Shown here piece after piece: positions 51,801 to 60,431 of a DNA stretch of 64,000 bases. A model generated the notes under the pieces. The model searched no databases. It saw nothing but the letters and a program-made list of their open reading frames with translations, and had not been told where the DNA came from. The translations under genes were made by a program, and so were the position numbers. The first letter of the stretch is position 1, and each line of letters opens with the position of its first letter. Origin of the DNA: Lentzea albidocapillata (GTDB lineage: Bacteria > Actinomycetota > Actinomycetes > Mycobacteriales > Pseudonocardiaceae); the NCBI RefSeq assembly GCF_000719115.1, contig NZ_JOEA01000022.1, forward strand, positions 124,001-188,000, read 5' to 3'.

Positions 51801-54236
51801 ATGAGGATCGAGGCGCTCCGACAGGCTCTGGCCGCCACGCCGGGTCAGCCCGTGCCGTTCGACGAGCTGATCGACGCCGTCTGGCCCGCGGACCGGCCGG
51901 CGAACCCCAGGCAGGCACTGCGCAACCTCGTACAACGGCTGCGCGCCACCGAACAGGTCATCACCGAGCCCTCTGGGTATCGGCTGGTCGTGCGCAAGCC
52001 GGGGCCGCGTCAGCTGCCCGCTGACCTGCCGGACTTCGTCGGGCGTGACGAACAGATGGCCCGAGCGCTGGACAGCCGGGCCCCGATCCTCGCCATCACC
52101 GGGCCGCCGGGGATCGGCAAGACCTCGCTCGCGGTTCACATCGCACACCGGCTGAGCGAGCGCTTCCCGGACGGCCAGCTCCACGTGAACCTCCGCGCGT
52201 TCTCGGAGGGTGATCCGGTGACCGCGGAGCAGGCGCTGTCGCGGTTCCTGCGCGCGCTCGGTGCCGAGCAGGTCCCGGTGGACCTCGACGCGCAGATCGC
52301 CCTGTACCGGCAGCTGACGGCGGACCGCGCGGTGCTCGTGGTGATCGACAACGCCGAGCGCGACCAGATCGGTCCGCTGCTCCCGGCGGGAGGAAGGTCT
52401 CAGGCGATCGTCACCAGCCGGACCGATCTGCCCGAGCACGAGCAACTCCTGGTCGGTGTCCTCGCGGAGAACGAGGCCCAGGCACTGCTCGACAACATGA
52501 GCGTCGCCGGCGGGCCCGGCGATCGCGCGGAACTGATCCAGCTGTGCGCCCACCTCCCGCTCGCGTTGCGCATCGCCGCAGCGAACCTGATGGATCGGGA
52601 CATCGGCGACTACCTCGCTGACCTGCGTGGCGAGGGCAGGCTGGAAGCGCTGGAGATCGAGGACGACGCGGCCGTCCGAGCCACCTTCGAGCTGTCCTAC
52701 CTGGCTCAACCGCAATTGTCCCAACGGCTGTTCCGGCTGCTGGGTCAGGTGCCGGGCCCCGACTTCTCGGTCGAGGGCGCCACAGCGTTGCTCGGCCAGG
52801 AGGCTGCGGTCGCACTGGGACAACTCGTCACCGCGAACCTCGTGCAACGCTCTGCGGGGCGGTACAGCCTGCACGACCTGCTCAGGGTGTACGCGCGCCG
52901 TCTCGGCGCGCCCGCACCAGCCCGGTTGCACGAGTACTACCTGATGAACGCCGACGCGGCGGGCCGCATGCTGAACCCGGAGTTGCACCGGATGGCGATG
53001 CCGCGGATCTCGGCGGATCTGCCCGCGCACGACGTGAGCGACATGCCGCGCGCGCTCGCCTGGCTCGACGCCGAGCGCGCGAACGTGGTCGCCGCCGTGC
53101 TCGCTGCGGGAGACCAGCCGATCGCCTGGCAACTGGCCGACTCGATGCGCGCGTACTTCCTGCACCACGCCGCGAACGCGGCCGACTGGCACGTGGCCGC
53201 CCAAGCCGGCCTGAGGGCGGCGAGGCGCCTCGGTGACACCGCCGCCGAGGCGGGCATGCGCGGCTCCCTCGGTCTCGCGCACTGGCGGTCGGGGAGGTTC
53301 GTCGACGCGCTGCCCGAGTACGAGCGCGCGGTCGCGCTGGCCCGTGAGAGTGCCGACCTCGACTCCCTGGCGCCGTACGTCGGAAATCTCGGCATCATCC
53401 ACTGGGAGCTCGGCAACCTGGCCGAGGCAGCGGCCACGATGCACGAGTCGCTGGGCATCACCCGCACCGCGAACACGCTGTTCAACCTGTGCTGCGTCCT
53501 CACCGACCTCGGCCCCCTGGAACTCGCGGTCTCCCGCTGCGAGGAGGCGTTGCGGATGGCGGTCGAGACGAAGCTGACCGCGGGCATCGCGTTCTGCCTG
53601 CACGGCCTCGTGATCGCCCACCTCTTCATCGGCGACCTGGGCCAGGTGGCGAGGTACCTGGACGAGGTGGAGCCTCTGACGACCCCCGAGCTCGGTCCGA
53701 CGTTCGAATCCCGCGTCCTGGACGCCCGCGCGTTCCTCCTGCTCGAACAGAACCGGCTGGAAGAAGCCGAGACCGTCGGCCGGCAGGCGGTCGACGTCGC
53801 GGCCGGTGCCGCGAAGGACATGGCCGAAGCGGACGCGCGTGCCACGCTCGGCACGGTGCTGCGGCGGCTCGGGCGGACCAGCGAGGCCCTCGCGCAGCAC
53901 GAGCAGGCGCTGGTCGGGTGCCGGGGCGCGGCGTTCGCGCGCGGTGAGGTCCAGGCGCTCACCGGGCTGGCGGCCGACCACCGCGTGCTGGGGAACCTGC
54001 GTGCGGCGTTGCTGTGCGCCACCGAGGCGAACAAGATCGCGGAGCGCGGGCAGTTGCGGGTCCGCCGGGTGCAGGTCGAGGCTGAGCTCGCGGAGATCCA
54101 CCTGGCGGCGGGAGACGCCGTGGAGGCGGAACGGCACAGGCTTCGGGCGGTAGAGCTGGCGCGCGAGGCCGGTCGCCTGGCGTGGGTGGAGAGGTTGGGT
54201 CAGCCGCCCGCGAACGGCGGCAGCACGTCCAGCTGA
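51801..54236 (+). CDS. AfsR-like STAND regulator with short winged-helix N-terminus
   Basis: An 811-residue protein from ATG 51801 (frame open to 51681). Residues 1-65 look like a clipped OmpR-type winged helix (RIEALRQALAATPGQPVPFD, ELIDAVWPADRPANPRQALR, LVQRLRATEQVI, SGYRLVV). The usual BTAD domain of AfsR/SARP proteins is absent. NB-ARC follows: P-loop AITGPPGIGKTSLAVHIAHR, VLVVIDNAERDQIGPLL, QAIVTSRTDLPEHEQLLVGV, HLPLALRIAAANL. The C-terminal half is tetratricopeptide-like repeats (AEAGMRGSLGLAHWRSGRFV, VGNLGIIHWELGNLAEAAAT, ATLGTVLRRLGRTSEALAQH). Likely a nucleotide-switched transcription regulator. Its end overlaps moaD by 37 bases on the other strand. Confidence 0.82.
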   Translation: MRIEALRQALAATPGQPVPFDELIDAVWPADRPANPRQALRNLVQRLRATEQVITEPSGYRLVVRKPGPRQLPADLPDFVGRDEQMARALDSRAPILAITGPPGIGKTSLAVHIAHRLSERFPDGQLHVNLRAFSEGDPVTAEQALSRFLRALGAEQVPVDLDAQIALYRQLTADRAVLVVIDNAERDQIGPLLPAGGRSQAIVTSRTDLPEHEQLLVGVLAENEAQALLDNMSVAGGPGDRAELIQLCAHLPLALRIAAANLMDRDIGDYLADLRGEGRLEALEIEDDAAVRATFELSYLAQPQLSQRLFRLLGQVPGPDFSVEGATALLGQEAAVALGQLVTANLVQRSAGRYSLHDLLRVYARRLGAPAPARLHEYYLMNADAAGRMLNPELHRMAMPRISADLPAHDVSDMPRALAWLDAERANVVAAVLAAGDQPIAWQLADSMRAYFLHHAANAADWHVAAQAGLRAARRLGDTAAEAGMRGSLGLAHWRSGRFVDALPEYERAVALARESADLDSLAPYVGNLGIIHWELGNLAEAAATMHESLGITRTANTLFNLCCVLTDLGPLELAVSRCEEALRMAVETKLTAGIAFCLHGLVIAHLFIGDLGQVARYLDEVEPLTTPELGPTFESRVLDARAFLLLEQNRLEEAETVGRQAVDVAAGAAKDMAEADARATLGTVLRRLGRTSEALAQHEQALVGCRGAAFARGEVQALTGLAADHRVLGNLRAALLCATEANKIAERGQLRVRRVQVEAELAEIHLAAGDAVEAERHRLRAVELAREAGRLAWVERLGQPPANGGSTSS

Positions 54237-54463
54237 GAACCGGCGGGCACGCGCACCGACGTGTCGCGCACCGCGACGCCGTCCAGCAGGAAGCTCGACG
54301 CGGCGAGGACCTTGCCGAGCTTCGAGCCGTGCCGTTCGCCGATGGTGCTCACCACGAGCGCCACGGTCGGTTCGGAGTCGTCGAGCTGCAGGTCCTCGTC
54401 GGCCACCCCGGCCGCGGCCCGCGCACCTGCGAAGTAGCGGATCTTCACGGCCGTCACTGTCAT
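54200..54463 (-). CDS. moaD: Molybdopterin synthase sulfur carrier subunit
   Basis: An 87-residue ubiquitin-like MoaD ending in the required Gly-Gly (DVLPPFAGG). Body: VKIRYFAGARAAAGVADEDL, LAASSFLLDGVAVRDTSVRV. ATG 54463 overlaps the moaA stop (ATGA). The C-terminal glycine is thiocarboxylated and donates sulfur to MoaE (50044). Confidence 0.9.
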   Translation of the reverse strand: MTVTAVKIRYFAGARAAAGVADEDLQLDDSEPTVALVVSTIGERHGSKLGKVLAASSFLLDGVAVRDTSVRVPAGSQLDVLPPFAGG

Positions 54464-55509
54464 CCTCCGATGGCGCTCATGGGCCGGTCGGGCTGGGAGA
54501 AACCCGCGTCGTTGATGCCGTGACCGGCCGCCTTGGCCCACATCGTGGCACGCCAGGCGTCGGCGATCGCGGCGTCGGGGGAGCCGTCGCGCAGCAGCGT
54601 GCGCAGGTCGGTCTCGCCCTGGCTGAACAGGCAGTTGCGGATCTGGCCGTCCGAGGTGAGCCGGGTGCGGTCGCAGGCGGCGCAGAACGGCCTGGTCACC
54701 GACGCGATCACGCCGACGACCGCGGGGCCGTCGTCGACCAGCCAGCGTTCGGCCGGTGCACCGCCGCGCGGCACCTCCGACGGGGTCAGCGTGAACGCGG
54801 TCGAGAGCATCGTGAGGATCTCATCGGCCGTGACCATGTTCGTGCGCGTCCAGCCGTGCTGCGCATCGAGCGGCATCTGTTCGATGAACCGCAGCTGGTA
54901 GCCGTTCTCGACGCAGAACCGCAGCAGCGGGACGGCCTCGTCGTCGTTCAGTCCGCGCATCAGCACGGAGTTGACCTTCACCGGCTCCAGCCCGGCCGCG
55001 CGGGCGGCGTCGAGGCCGTCCAGCACGTCCGTGATGCGGTCGCGCCTGGTCAGCGTCGCGAACCTGTCCGGGTCGAGGGTGTCGAGCGAGACGTTGATCC
55101 GGTTCAGGCCGGCGTCCTTCAACGACTGCGCGCGCCGCGAGAGCCCGATGCCGTTCGAGGTCATCGACATGCGCGGACGCGGTTCGAGCTCGGCCGTCGC
55201 GGCGATGACCTGCTCCAGGCCCCGGCGCAGCAACGGCTCGCCGCCGGTGAACCTGATGTCCGAGACGCCCAGGTCGACCACGGCGATGCGCATCAGCCGG
55301 ATCAGCTCGGCGTCGGTCAGTAGCTCGTCCTTCTGCAACCAGTCGAGGCCCTCGGCGGGCATACAGTAGGTGCAGCGCAGGTTGCACCGGTCGGTCAGCG
55401 AGACCCGGAGGTCCTTCGCCACCCGCCCGAACCTGTCGACGAGCAGCGGCGTGTCCGGACGTGCGGACGCGTCCGGGGTGCCGCGCACGATGGGTAGTCC
55501 CAACTCCAC
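54460..55509 (-). CDS. moaA: GTP 3',8-cyclase
   Basis: A 349-residue radical SAM enzyme. The N-terminal cluster is SLTDRCNLRCTYCMPAEGLD, with DIRFTGGEPLLRRGLEQVIA. The second cluster is FCAACDRTRLTSDGQIRNCL. The C-terminal Gly-Gly (SAIGG) needed for activity is present. The start GTG 55509 (VELGLPIVRG) is preferred for the AAGGTGA upstream; GTG 55518 is an alternative. It makes the first molybdopterin intermediate with MoaC. Confidence 0.93.
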   Translation of the reverse strand: MELGLPIVRGTPDASARPDTPLLVDRFGRVAKDLRVSLTDRCNLRCTYCMPAEGLDWLQKDELLTDAELIRLMRIAVVDLGVSDIRFTGGEPLLRRGLEQVIAATAELEPRPRMSMTSNGIGLSRRAQSLKDAGLNRINVSLDTLDPDRFATLTRRDRITDVLDGLDAARAAGLEPVKVNSVLMRGLNDDEAVPLLRFCVENGYQLRFIEQMPLDAQHGWTRTNMVTADEILTMLSTAFTLTPSEVPRGGAPAERWLVDDGPAVVGVIASVTRPFCAACDRTRLTSDGQIRNCLFSQGETDLRTLLRDGSPDAAIADAWRATMWAKAAGHGINDAGFSQPDRPMSAIGG

Positions 55510-55610
55510 TGCTGTCACCTTGTTTAGCTTAATGAACAACCTCTTGTAGGTGACCCCACAAACGAGGTTTCTCACTATCCGCCCGTTTGGAGCACTCTGA
55601 CAACCAAATG

Positions 55611-55625
55611 TCTTAGCGGCTAAGA
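55611..55625. promoter_or_regulatory. Palindrome at the marR start, likely operator
   Basis: TCTTAGC-G-GCTAAGA is a perfect 7-bp inverted repeat around one base. Its last A is the first base of ATG 55625 of the MarR-family gene. Position and form suit MarR autorepression and could also affect the divergent moaA promoter about 100 bases away. Confidence 0.6.
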
Positions 55626-56080
55626 TGTTCAATATGGAACCTGAGGTGCTGGAAAGGTTCACCTGGTACATGCGGGAGCAGAGCGCGCTCACCGTCATGT
55701 TCCACGCTCGGGTCGCCGAGCAGATGGGCCTGTCCGCGACAGACGAGAAGTGCCTCGATCTCGCCATGCGGGCGGACGGACCGCTCACCGCGGGCCGGAT
55801 CGCCGACCTGTCCGGTCTCTCCACCGGTGCCGTCACGGGCGTGATCGACCGCCTCGAGCGTGCCGGGTATGTCCGTCGTGTCCGTGATCCCCATGACCGC
55901 CGCAAGGTCCTGGTCGAGGTCACGCCCGGTGACCTGGACAAGCTCGGCAAGCCGTTCGAGAAGGCCCGCGACAGCCTCATCGAGGTCCTCGGCCACTTCG
56001 ACGACGACGAACTTCAGGTGATCGAGCGTTATCTCAAGCTCCAGACCGAGACGTTTCGCAAGCGCGTGATCGATACTTAG
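55625..56080 (+). CDS. MarR-family regulator
   Basis: A 151-residue MarR protein: [70 protein letters not shown]. The recognition helix and wing ([11 protein letters not shown]) are typical. The start is ATG 55625 or 55634; neither has a ribosome site, so the message may be leaderless. Likely autoregulated through the palindrome at its start. Its effector is unknown. Confidence 0.9.
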   Translation: MFNMEPEVLERFTWYMREQSALTVMFHARVAEQMGLSATDEKCLDLAMRADGPLTAGRIADLSGLSTGAVTGVIDRLERAGYVRRVRDPHDRRKVLVEVTPGDLDKLGKPFEKARDSLIEVLGHFDDDELQVIERYLKLQTETFRKRVIDT

Positions 56081-56084
56081 GCCC

Positions 56085-56876
56085 ATGTGGCACTACTTGA
56101 TGGACATGGACGGCGTCCTCGTGCACGAGGAGCACCTGATCCCGGGAGCGGACGAGTTCGTCGCGGAGCTGCGGGCGTCGGAGACCCCGTTCCTCGTGCT
56201 CACGAACAACTCCATCTACACGCCACGGGACCTGCGCGCGCGCCTGCAACGCACGGGCCTCGACATCCCGGAGAAGTCCATCTGGACCTCGGCGCTGGCC
56301 ACGGCGAAGTTCCTCGACTCTCAGCGCCCGAACGGCTCGGCGTTCGTCATCGGCGAGGCCGGCCTCACCACGGCGCTGCACGAGATCGGCTACGTGCTGA
56401 CCGACCGCGACCCGGACTACGTCGTGCTCGGCGAGACCCGCACGTACAGCTTCACCGCGATCACCAAGGCCATCCGCCTGGTCGAGGAGGGCGCGAAGTT
56501 CATCGCGACCAACCCCGACTCCACCGGCCCGTCCCGCGAGGGCTCGCTGCCCGCGACCGGCGCCGTGGCGGCGTTGATCGAGCGCGCCACCGGCCGTGAG
56601 CCCTACTACGTCGGCAAGCCCAACCCGTTGATGATGCGCTCGGCCCTGCGCACCCTGGGCTCGCATTCCGAGCAGGCGCTGATGATCGGCGACCGCATGG
56701 ACACCGACGTGCGGTCGGGCCTGGAAGCGGGCCTGTCGACCATCCTCGTGCTGTCCGGGGTCTTCACCGCCGAGTCCGCCGAGATGTTCCCGTACCGGCC
56801 GACGCGCGTGCTGAAGTCGATCGCGGAGCTCGTCGGTCACTCTGCGGACCCGTTCGGCGACTGGACGGCCGTCTAG
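56085..56876 (+). CDS. HAD-IIA phosphatase, NagD/UmpH-like
   Basis: A 263-residue HAD-IIA enzyme: motif [21 protein letters not shown], motif [21 protein letters not shown], motif [19 protein letters not shown], motif [22 protein letters not shown]. NagD relatives hydrolyse nucleotide monophosphates (UMP) and other small phosphates. It starts four bases after the MarR stop, so it is probably co-transcribed and under that regulator. Confidence 0.88.
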   Translation: MWHYLMDMDGVLVHEEHLIPGADEFVAELRASETPFLVLTNNSIYTPRDLRARLQRTGLDIPEKSIWTSALATAKFLDSQRPNGSAFVIGEAGLTTALHEIGYVLTDRDPDYVVLGETRTYSFTAITKAIRLVEEGAKFIATNPDSTGPSREGSLPATGAVAALIERATGREPYYVGKPNPLMMRSALRTLGSHSEQALMIGDRMDTDVRSGLEAGLSTILVLSGVFTAESAEMFPYRPTRVLKSIAELVGHSADPFGDWTAV

Positions 56877-57469
56877 CTCCTCCGCTGAGGCGAGCAGGTG
56901 GGCGCGCAGAGCAGCACGTCCGCGTGGTCCTTGGCGTCCGGGTTCAATCTGTAGGTGTACTCCGGACGCCCGTGCCGGCTCTCGTCCGTGAGGTCCCGCA
57001 GGAGATAGCCCGCCTCGAACAGCTCGGCCAACGGGGTTCGCACGCTCGTGCGTTCGCCCCAGACCTTGTCCAGCAACGCCTTGAGGGTGAAGGTTTGTTC
57101 GGGGGCTTCGTACATGGCCCTGAGCACCTGCTGATACGCCCGGCGGGGAGGCAGGGGTGAAAGCGGGCGTGACTCCTCGTCCTGTGGCCGCAGGAACGCG
57201 CGGACCGCGTCTTGCGCATCTGGTGCGATTCGGCAGCGGGCGACATCCCCGGTTTCGTCCTGGGACAGGAACTGCACCGCGCCGATGCGATCGAGCGTCT
57301 TGAGCGCACCCCGGACGGACGCGTCGGTGCGACTTGGTCCGCCTTGCATGACTTCGGCGATCGTCAGCTGCTCCGGAGAACTGTCGATGAGCTTGCGCAG
57401 GACATGTTGCTTCAGTGCCAGTCCGTGTGGCGAGAGAGCGTCGAGGGCGTTGCGGAGCTGGTCGTTCAT
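56873..57469 (-). CDS. Protein with two winged-helix-like domains
   Basis: A 198-residue protein from ATG 57469. Two winged-helix-like units can be seen: [20 protein letters not shown] with [20 protein letters not shown], and [60 protein letters not shown] with YTYRLNPDA. The second resembles PadR-like wings. No known family is assigned. It diverges from the XRE-Nudix-like gene across a 9-bp inverted repeat and may be its partner regulator. Its end overlaps the HAD gene by four bases. Confidence 0.6.
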   Translation of the reverse strand: MNDQLRNALDALSPHGLALKQHVLRKLIDSSPEQLTIAEVMQGGPSRTDASVRGALKTLDRIGAVQFLSQDETGDVARCRIAPDAQDAVRAFLRPQDEESRPLSPLPPRRAYQQVLRAMYEAPEQTFTLKALLDKVWGERTSVRTPLAELFEAGYLLRDLTDESRHGRPEYTYRLNPDAKDHADVLLCAPTCSPQRRS

Positions 57470-57504
57470 GCCGCAATGCGACCACCGATGGCATGATCCC
57501 GTAA

Positions 57505-57538
57505 GGAGGCAAACCAACTCCCGTCCGTATTTGCCTCC
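57505..57538. promoter_or_regulatory. Nine-bp inverted repeat in divergent promoter
   Basis: GGAGGCAAA (57505-57513) and TTTGCCTCC (57530-57538) are perfect inverted repeats with a 16-base spacer, in the 92-base gap between the winged-helix and XRE-Nudix-like genes. A dimeric regulator encoded on either side is the likely ligand. Confidence 0.65.
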
Positions 57539-57561
57539 CAAAGCCCGACTTGGAGCTCTTC

Positions 57562-58986
57562 GTGGCAGCTGACCGGCAGGAACCCGCCGCAGCCAGGCTG
57601 GCGGAGGAGATCAGGCGCCTGCGCAAGCACGAGGGCCTGAGCGACCATGAGGTCGCGGCCAGGGTCGGTTACAGCCGCCAGTACGTCTCGATGGCTCAGC
57701 GGGTGGGCAAGAACTTGCCGTCCCAGGACCTGGTGACGGCCCTGGACAATGTCCTGGGAGCCGATGGACAGCTCATCGGTCTACGCACGCTCGCGAAGCA
57801 GGAGCAGACCCGGCTTCGGCGGATCGTCACCGAGCCGCCGGACGATGATCGGGTCGTGCAGGCATCGGCGCTGGTCGAGAGCAGTCAGACCGAATGGCTG
57901 CGCATCAGGAACGCGCCCGGCGTCCGGGGACGGGAGCTGACGGAACTCGCTGCCTGGCTCTATCCCGAAGCGCAGCGCGGACCGGGCGGGCACGTCCTCG
58001 CTGATCCCGGCTGGTTGCTCGACGAGCCGATGGAGCTGGACGGACTGGGTCTCTCCTGGGCGGGAGCGCAGGTCGCGACGCCACCGCTGGAACCGGTCGA
58101 CCACGTGCTGCCGCTGACTGACCGCGGCCGACGGTATCCGAACTACAGCCGGGCGGTGCGTGACCTGGTGCGCCCACGGCTGCTGGAGAACCGCCTCAGC
58201 TACCGGCTGCTCGGCATCGAGCCAGGGCGCGAGCTGAGCTTCGGCGTGACTTCGTTCTTCGACACTTTCGACATGAAGCAGTCCGTCGCGCACGAGTTCA
58301 AGGCGGCGTGGCTCGCTGCCGGACGTTCGCTGCCCGACTGGGACGCCCTGCCGCTGCGGACCGCGATCGGGGATCCCTTCGACCCGCATCGCCTGTTGAT
58401 GTCGCCTGGCATCAGCACCCTCACGATCCGTCGCGGTCGCGACGGCGAACACCGGTTCGTGCTGCATGAACGTGACGGGGGCAAGGTCGCGGACGGGGGC
58501 GGGCTCTGTCACGTGATGCCGGCAGGCGAGTTCCAGCCGTCCTCCGTGGACCCGACTGACGTCTACAACGACTTCTCCTTGTGGCGCAACATCATGCGGG
58601 AGTTCTCCGAGGAGTTCCTGGGCAACCCGGAACACGACGGCAGCAGCCCGCGACCGATCGACTACGAGACCGAAGAACCCTTCAGGTCGTTCGAACGGTT
58701 CCGGAACAGCGGCCACATCCGGATGTGGCATTGCGGACTCGCCATCGAGCCGCTCGAACTCGGCGCGGTCCAGCTCACCGTCGCGGTGATCGACGAAGCC
58801 GCGTTCGACGAGTTGTTCGCGAACCTGGTGCGAACCAATGACGAAGGCGAGGTCGTCGGGGGCCACGGCCGTGCCTACCTGCCGTTCACCGGTGAAGTGA
58901 TCGAGCGCCTGAACCCGCGGTTGTCGGCGAGCGCGCTGACGCTGCTGCGCATGGCGTGGCGGGATCGGGCGCGCCTTCTCGGATAG
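57562..58986 (+). CDS. XRE helix-turn-helix protein with Nudix-like C-terminal domain
   Basis: A 474-residue protein. GTG 57562 is chosen (GGAG six bases ahead); TTG 57550 is possible. Residues 12-60 are an XRE domain (LAEEIRRLRKHEGLSDHEVA, ARVGYSRQYVSMAQ). Residues 95-260 are of unknown fold. Residues 285-420 look Nudix-like: STLTIRRGRDGEHRFVLHER, GGLCHVMPAGEFQPSS, and REFSEEFLG (346-354), the core REUxEE of the Nudix box; the upstream Gly and Glu of the box are not in place. It may sense or hydrolyse a nucleotide derivative and adjust transcription (inference). The next gene, 11 bases on, encodes an HD phosphohydrolase. Confidence 0.7.
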   Translation: MAADRQEPAAARLAEEIRRLRKHEGLSDHEVAARVGYSRQYVSMAQRVGKNLPSQDLVTALDNVLGADGQLIGLRTLAKQEQTRLRRIVTEPPDDDRVVQASALVESSQTEWLRIRNAPGVRGRELTELAAWLYPEAQRGPGGHVLADPGWLLDEPMELDGLGLSWAGAQVATPPLEPVDHVLPLTDRGRRYPNYSRAVRDLVRPRLLENRLSYRLLGIEPGRELSFGVTSFFDTFDMKQSVAHEFKAAWLAAGRSLPDWDALPLRTAIGDPFDPHRLLMSPGISTLTIRRGRDGEHRFVLHERDGGKVADGGGLCHVMPAGEFQPSSVDPTDVYNDFSLWRNIMREFSEEFLGNPEHDGSSPRPIDYETEEPFRSFERFRNSGHIRMWHCGLAIEPLELGAVQLTVAVIDEAAFDELFANLVRTNDEGEVVGGHGRAYLPFTGEVIERLNPRLSASALTLLRMAWRDRARLLG

Positions 58987-58997
58987 GGAGAGCAGAC

Positions 58998-59561
58998 TTG
59001 TCAGACCAGGCAGCTGCCGCGCTTGCGGCCTTCGGTTACGAGCTGGGAATTCTCAAGCGCATCCGACGGGCCGGCTGGTGGCACGCGGGCGTGCGTGACC
59101 CGGAGTCCGTCGCCGAACACACCATGCGAGTGGCGCAGCTCGCCGCCCTCCTGGCGGCGGAGGAGGGCGGCGACCCGGCGCGAGCGTCGTTCCTCGCGCT
59201 GTGGCACGACACCCAGGAGACGCGAACGGGTGATCTGCCGCACACGATCAGCGGATACATGACCAAGCCCGACCCGCGGCAGATCACCGCCGACCAGACC
59301 GCGAGCCTGCCGGAGGCCTCGCGCGGGGCGGTTCGGGCCGCTGTGGACGAGTACGAGGACCAGCAGTCCCTCGAGGCGTTGTGCGCGAAGGACGCGGACA
59401 AGCTGGAGATGCTGCTGCAGGCGGTCGAGTACCGGGACGTCGGCGTGCAGCGGGTCGACGGGTGGATCGATTCCGCGCTCAAGGGCGTCAGGACGGAGAC
59501 GGCACGCAAGATCGCCGAGGCTGCCGTGACGATCTCGCCGCTTGCCTGGCGTGAACGCTGA
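58998..59561 (+). CDS. HD-domain phosphohydrolase, YfbR-like
   Basis: A 187-residue HD protein. TTG 58998 is chosen, with GGGAG seven bases upstream and family-like start LSDQAAAALAAFGYELGILK. Metal site: H41 in ESVAEHTMRV, H70-D71 in LALWHDTQETRTGDLPHT, and an Asp in LCAKDADKLEMLLQAVEYRD. The family includes YfbR-type 5'-deoxynucleotidases. In operon with the XRE-Nudix-like gene, so a nucleotide-related role is plausible. Confidence 0.82.
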   Translation: MSDQAAAALAAFGYELGILKRIRRAGWWHAGVRDPESVAEHTMRVAQLAALLAAEEGGDPARASFLALWHDTQETRTGDLPHTISGYMTKPDPRQITADQTASLPEASRGAVRAAVDEYEDQQSLEALCAKDADKLEMLLQAVEYRDVGVQRVDGWIDSALKGVRTETARKIAEAAVTISPLAWRER

Positions 59562-59610
59562 TTCGGACTGACCACTGACGCGCGAGGGTTCATCACCTAT
59601 CGTCGCGGAG

Positions 59611-60417
59611 GTGGACACGGATCGACGCCCGATGTACGTCGTGGGTGACGTGCACGGGCACCTCGCAGAACTGACCAGAGCCCTGCACGTCGCGGAGCTG
59701 TGCGACGAGGACGGTCACTGGACGGGTGGCGAGGCCGAACTGTGGTTCCTCGGCGACTTCGTGGACCGCGGGCCCGACGGCGTGGGCGTGATCGACCTGG
59801 TCATGCGCCTCGGCGAGGAGGCGGTGGAGGCCGGTGGCTCGGTCAGCTCGTTGATCGGCAACCACGAGGTGCTGCTGCTCGGCATGTACCGGTTCGGCGA
59901 CGAGCAGGTGCCGGACAGCATGGGGCCGCGGTCGTTCGCGCGCAGCTGGCTGCTCAACGGCGGGCTGCGCAGCGACCAGGACCGGCTGACCGACGAGCAC
60001 GTCGAGTGGTTGACGAACAGGCCCGTGCTGAAGCTGCGCGACGAGCACCTGCTGATGCACTCCGACACGGCGGCCTACCTCGAATGGGGGGCCTCGATCG
60101 AAGAGGTCAACGAGGCCGTCCGGCACGTGCTCAAGGGCGACGACCTCGTCGACTGGTGGGAGTGCTGGCGCAAGATGACGACCCGGTACGCGTTCCGGGG
60201 TCCGCAGGGTCCGGAAATCGCGGACGAGCTGCTCGCGACCCTTGGCGGCAGCACGATCGTGCACGGGCACAGCGTCATCGCCGACCAGCTCGGAGTGCCG
60301 CCGGACCAGATCGACGGGCCTCTCGTCTACGCCGGCGACAAGGTGCTGGCGATCGACGCGGGCCTCTACAGCGGCGGTCCGTGCCTGGTCGTGCCCTTGC
60401 CATACGCCGAGGCCTGA
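59611..60417 (+). CDS. Calcineurin-like metallophosphoesterase
   Basis: A 268-residue phosphoesterase from GTG 59611 (GGAG just before). Metal motifs in order: MYVVGDVHGHLAELTRAL, LWFLGDFVDRGPDGVGV, SLIGNHEVLLLGMY, LLMHSD, and TIVHGHSVIAD. PPP-type/ApaH-like overall. The substrate could be a phosphoprotein or a dinucleotide. It lies 49 bases after the HD gene on the same strand and may belong to the same transcript. Confidence 0.9.
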   Translation: MDTDRRPMYVVGDVHGHLAELTRALHVAELCDEDGHWTGGEAELWFLGDFVDRGPDGVGVIDLVMRLGEEAVEAGGSVSSLIGNHEVLLLGMYRFGDEQVPDSMGPRSFARSWLLNGGLRSDQDRLTDEHVEWLTNRPVLKLRDEHLLMHSDTAAYLEWGASIEEVNEAVRHVLKGDDLVDWWECWRKMTTRYAFRGPQGPEIADELLATLGGSTIVHGHSVIADQLGVPPDQIDGPLVYAGDKVLAIDAGLYSGGPCLVVPLPYAEA

Positions 60418-60431
60418 CTACCGTCTGAGGG

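Noticed and set aside
55510..55610. A molybdenum-cofactor riboswitch before moaA
   Set aside because: The leader is too short and I see none of the conserved helices. The region is better explained as a divergent promoter.
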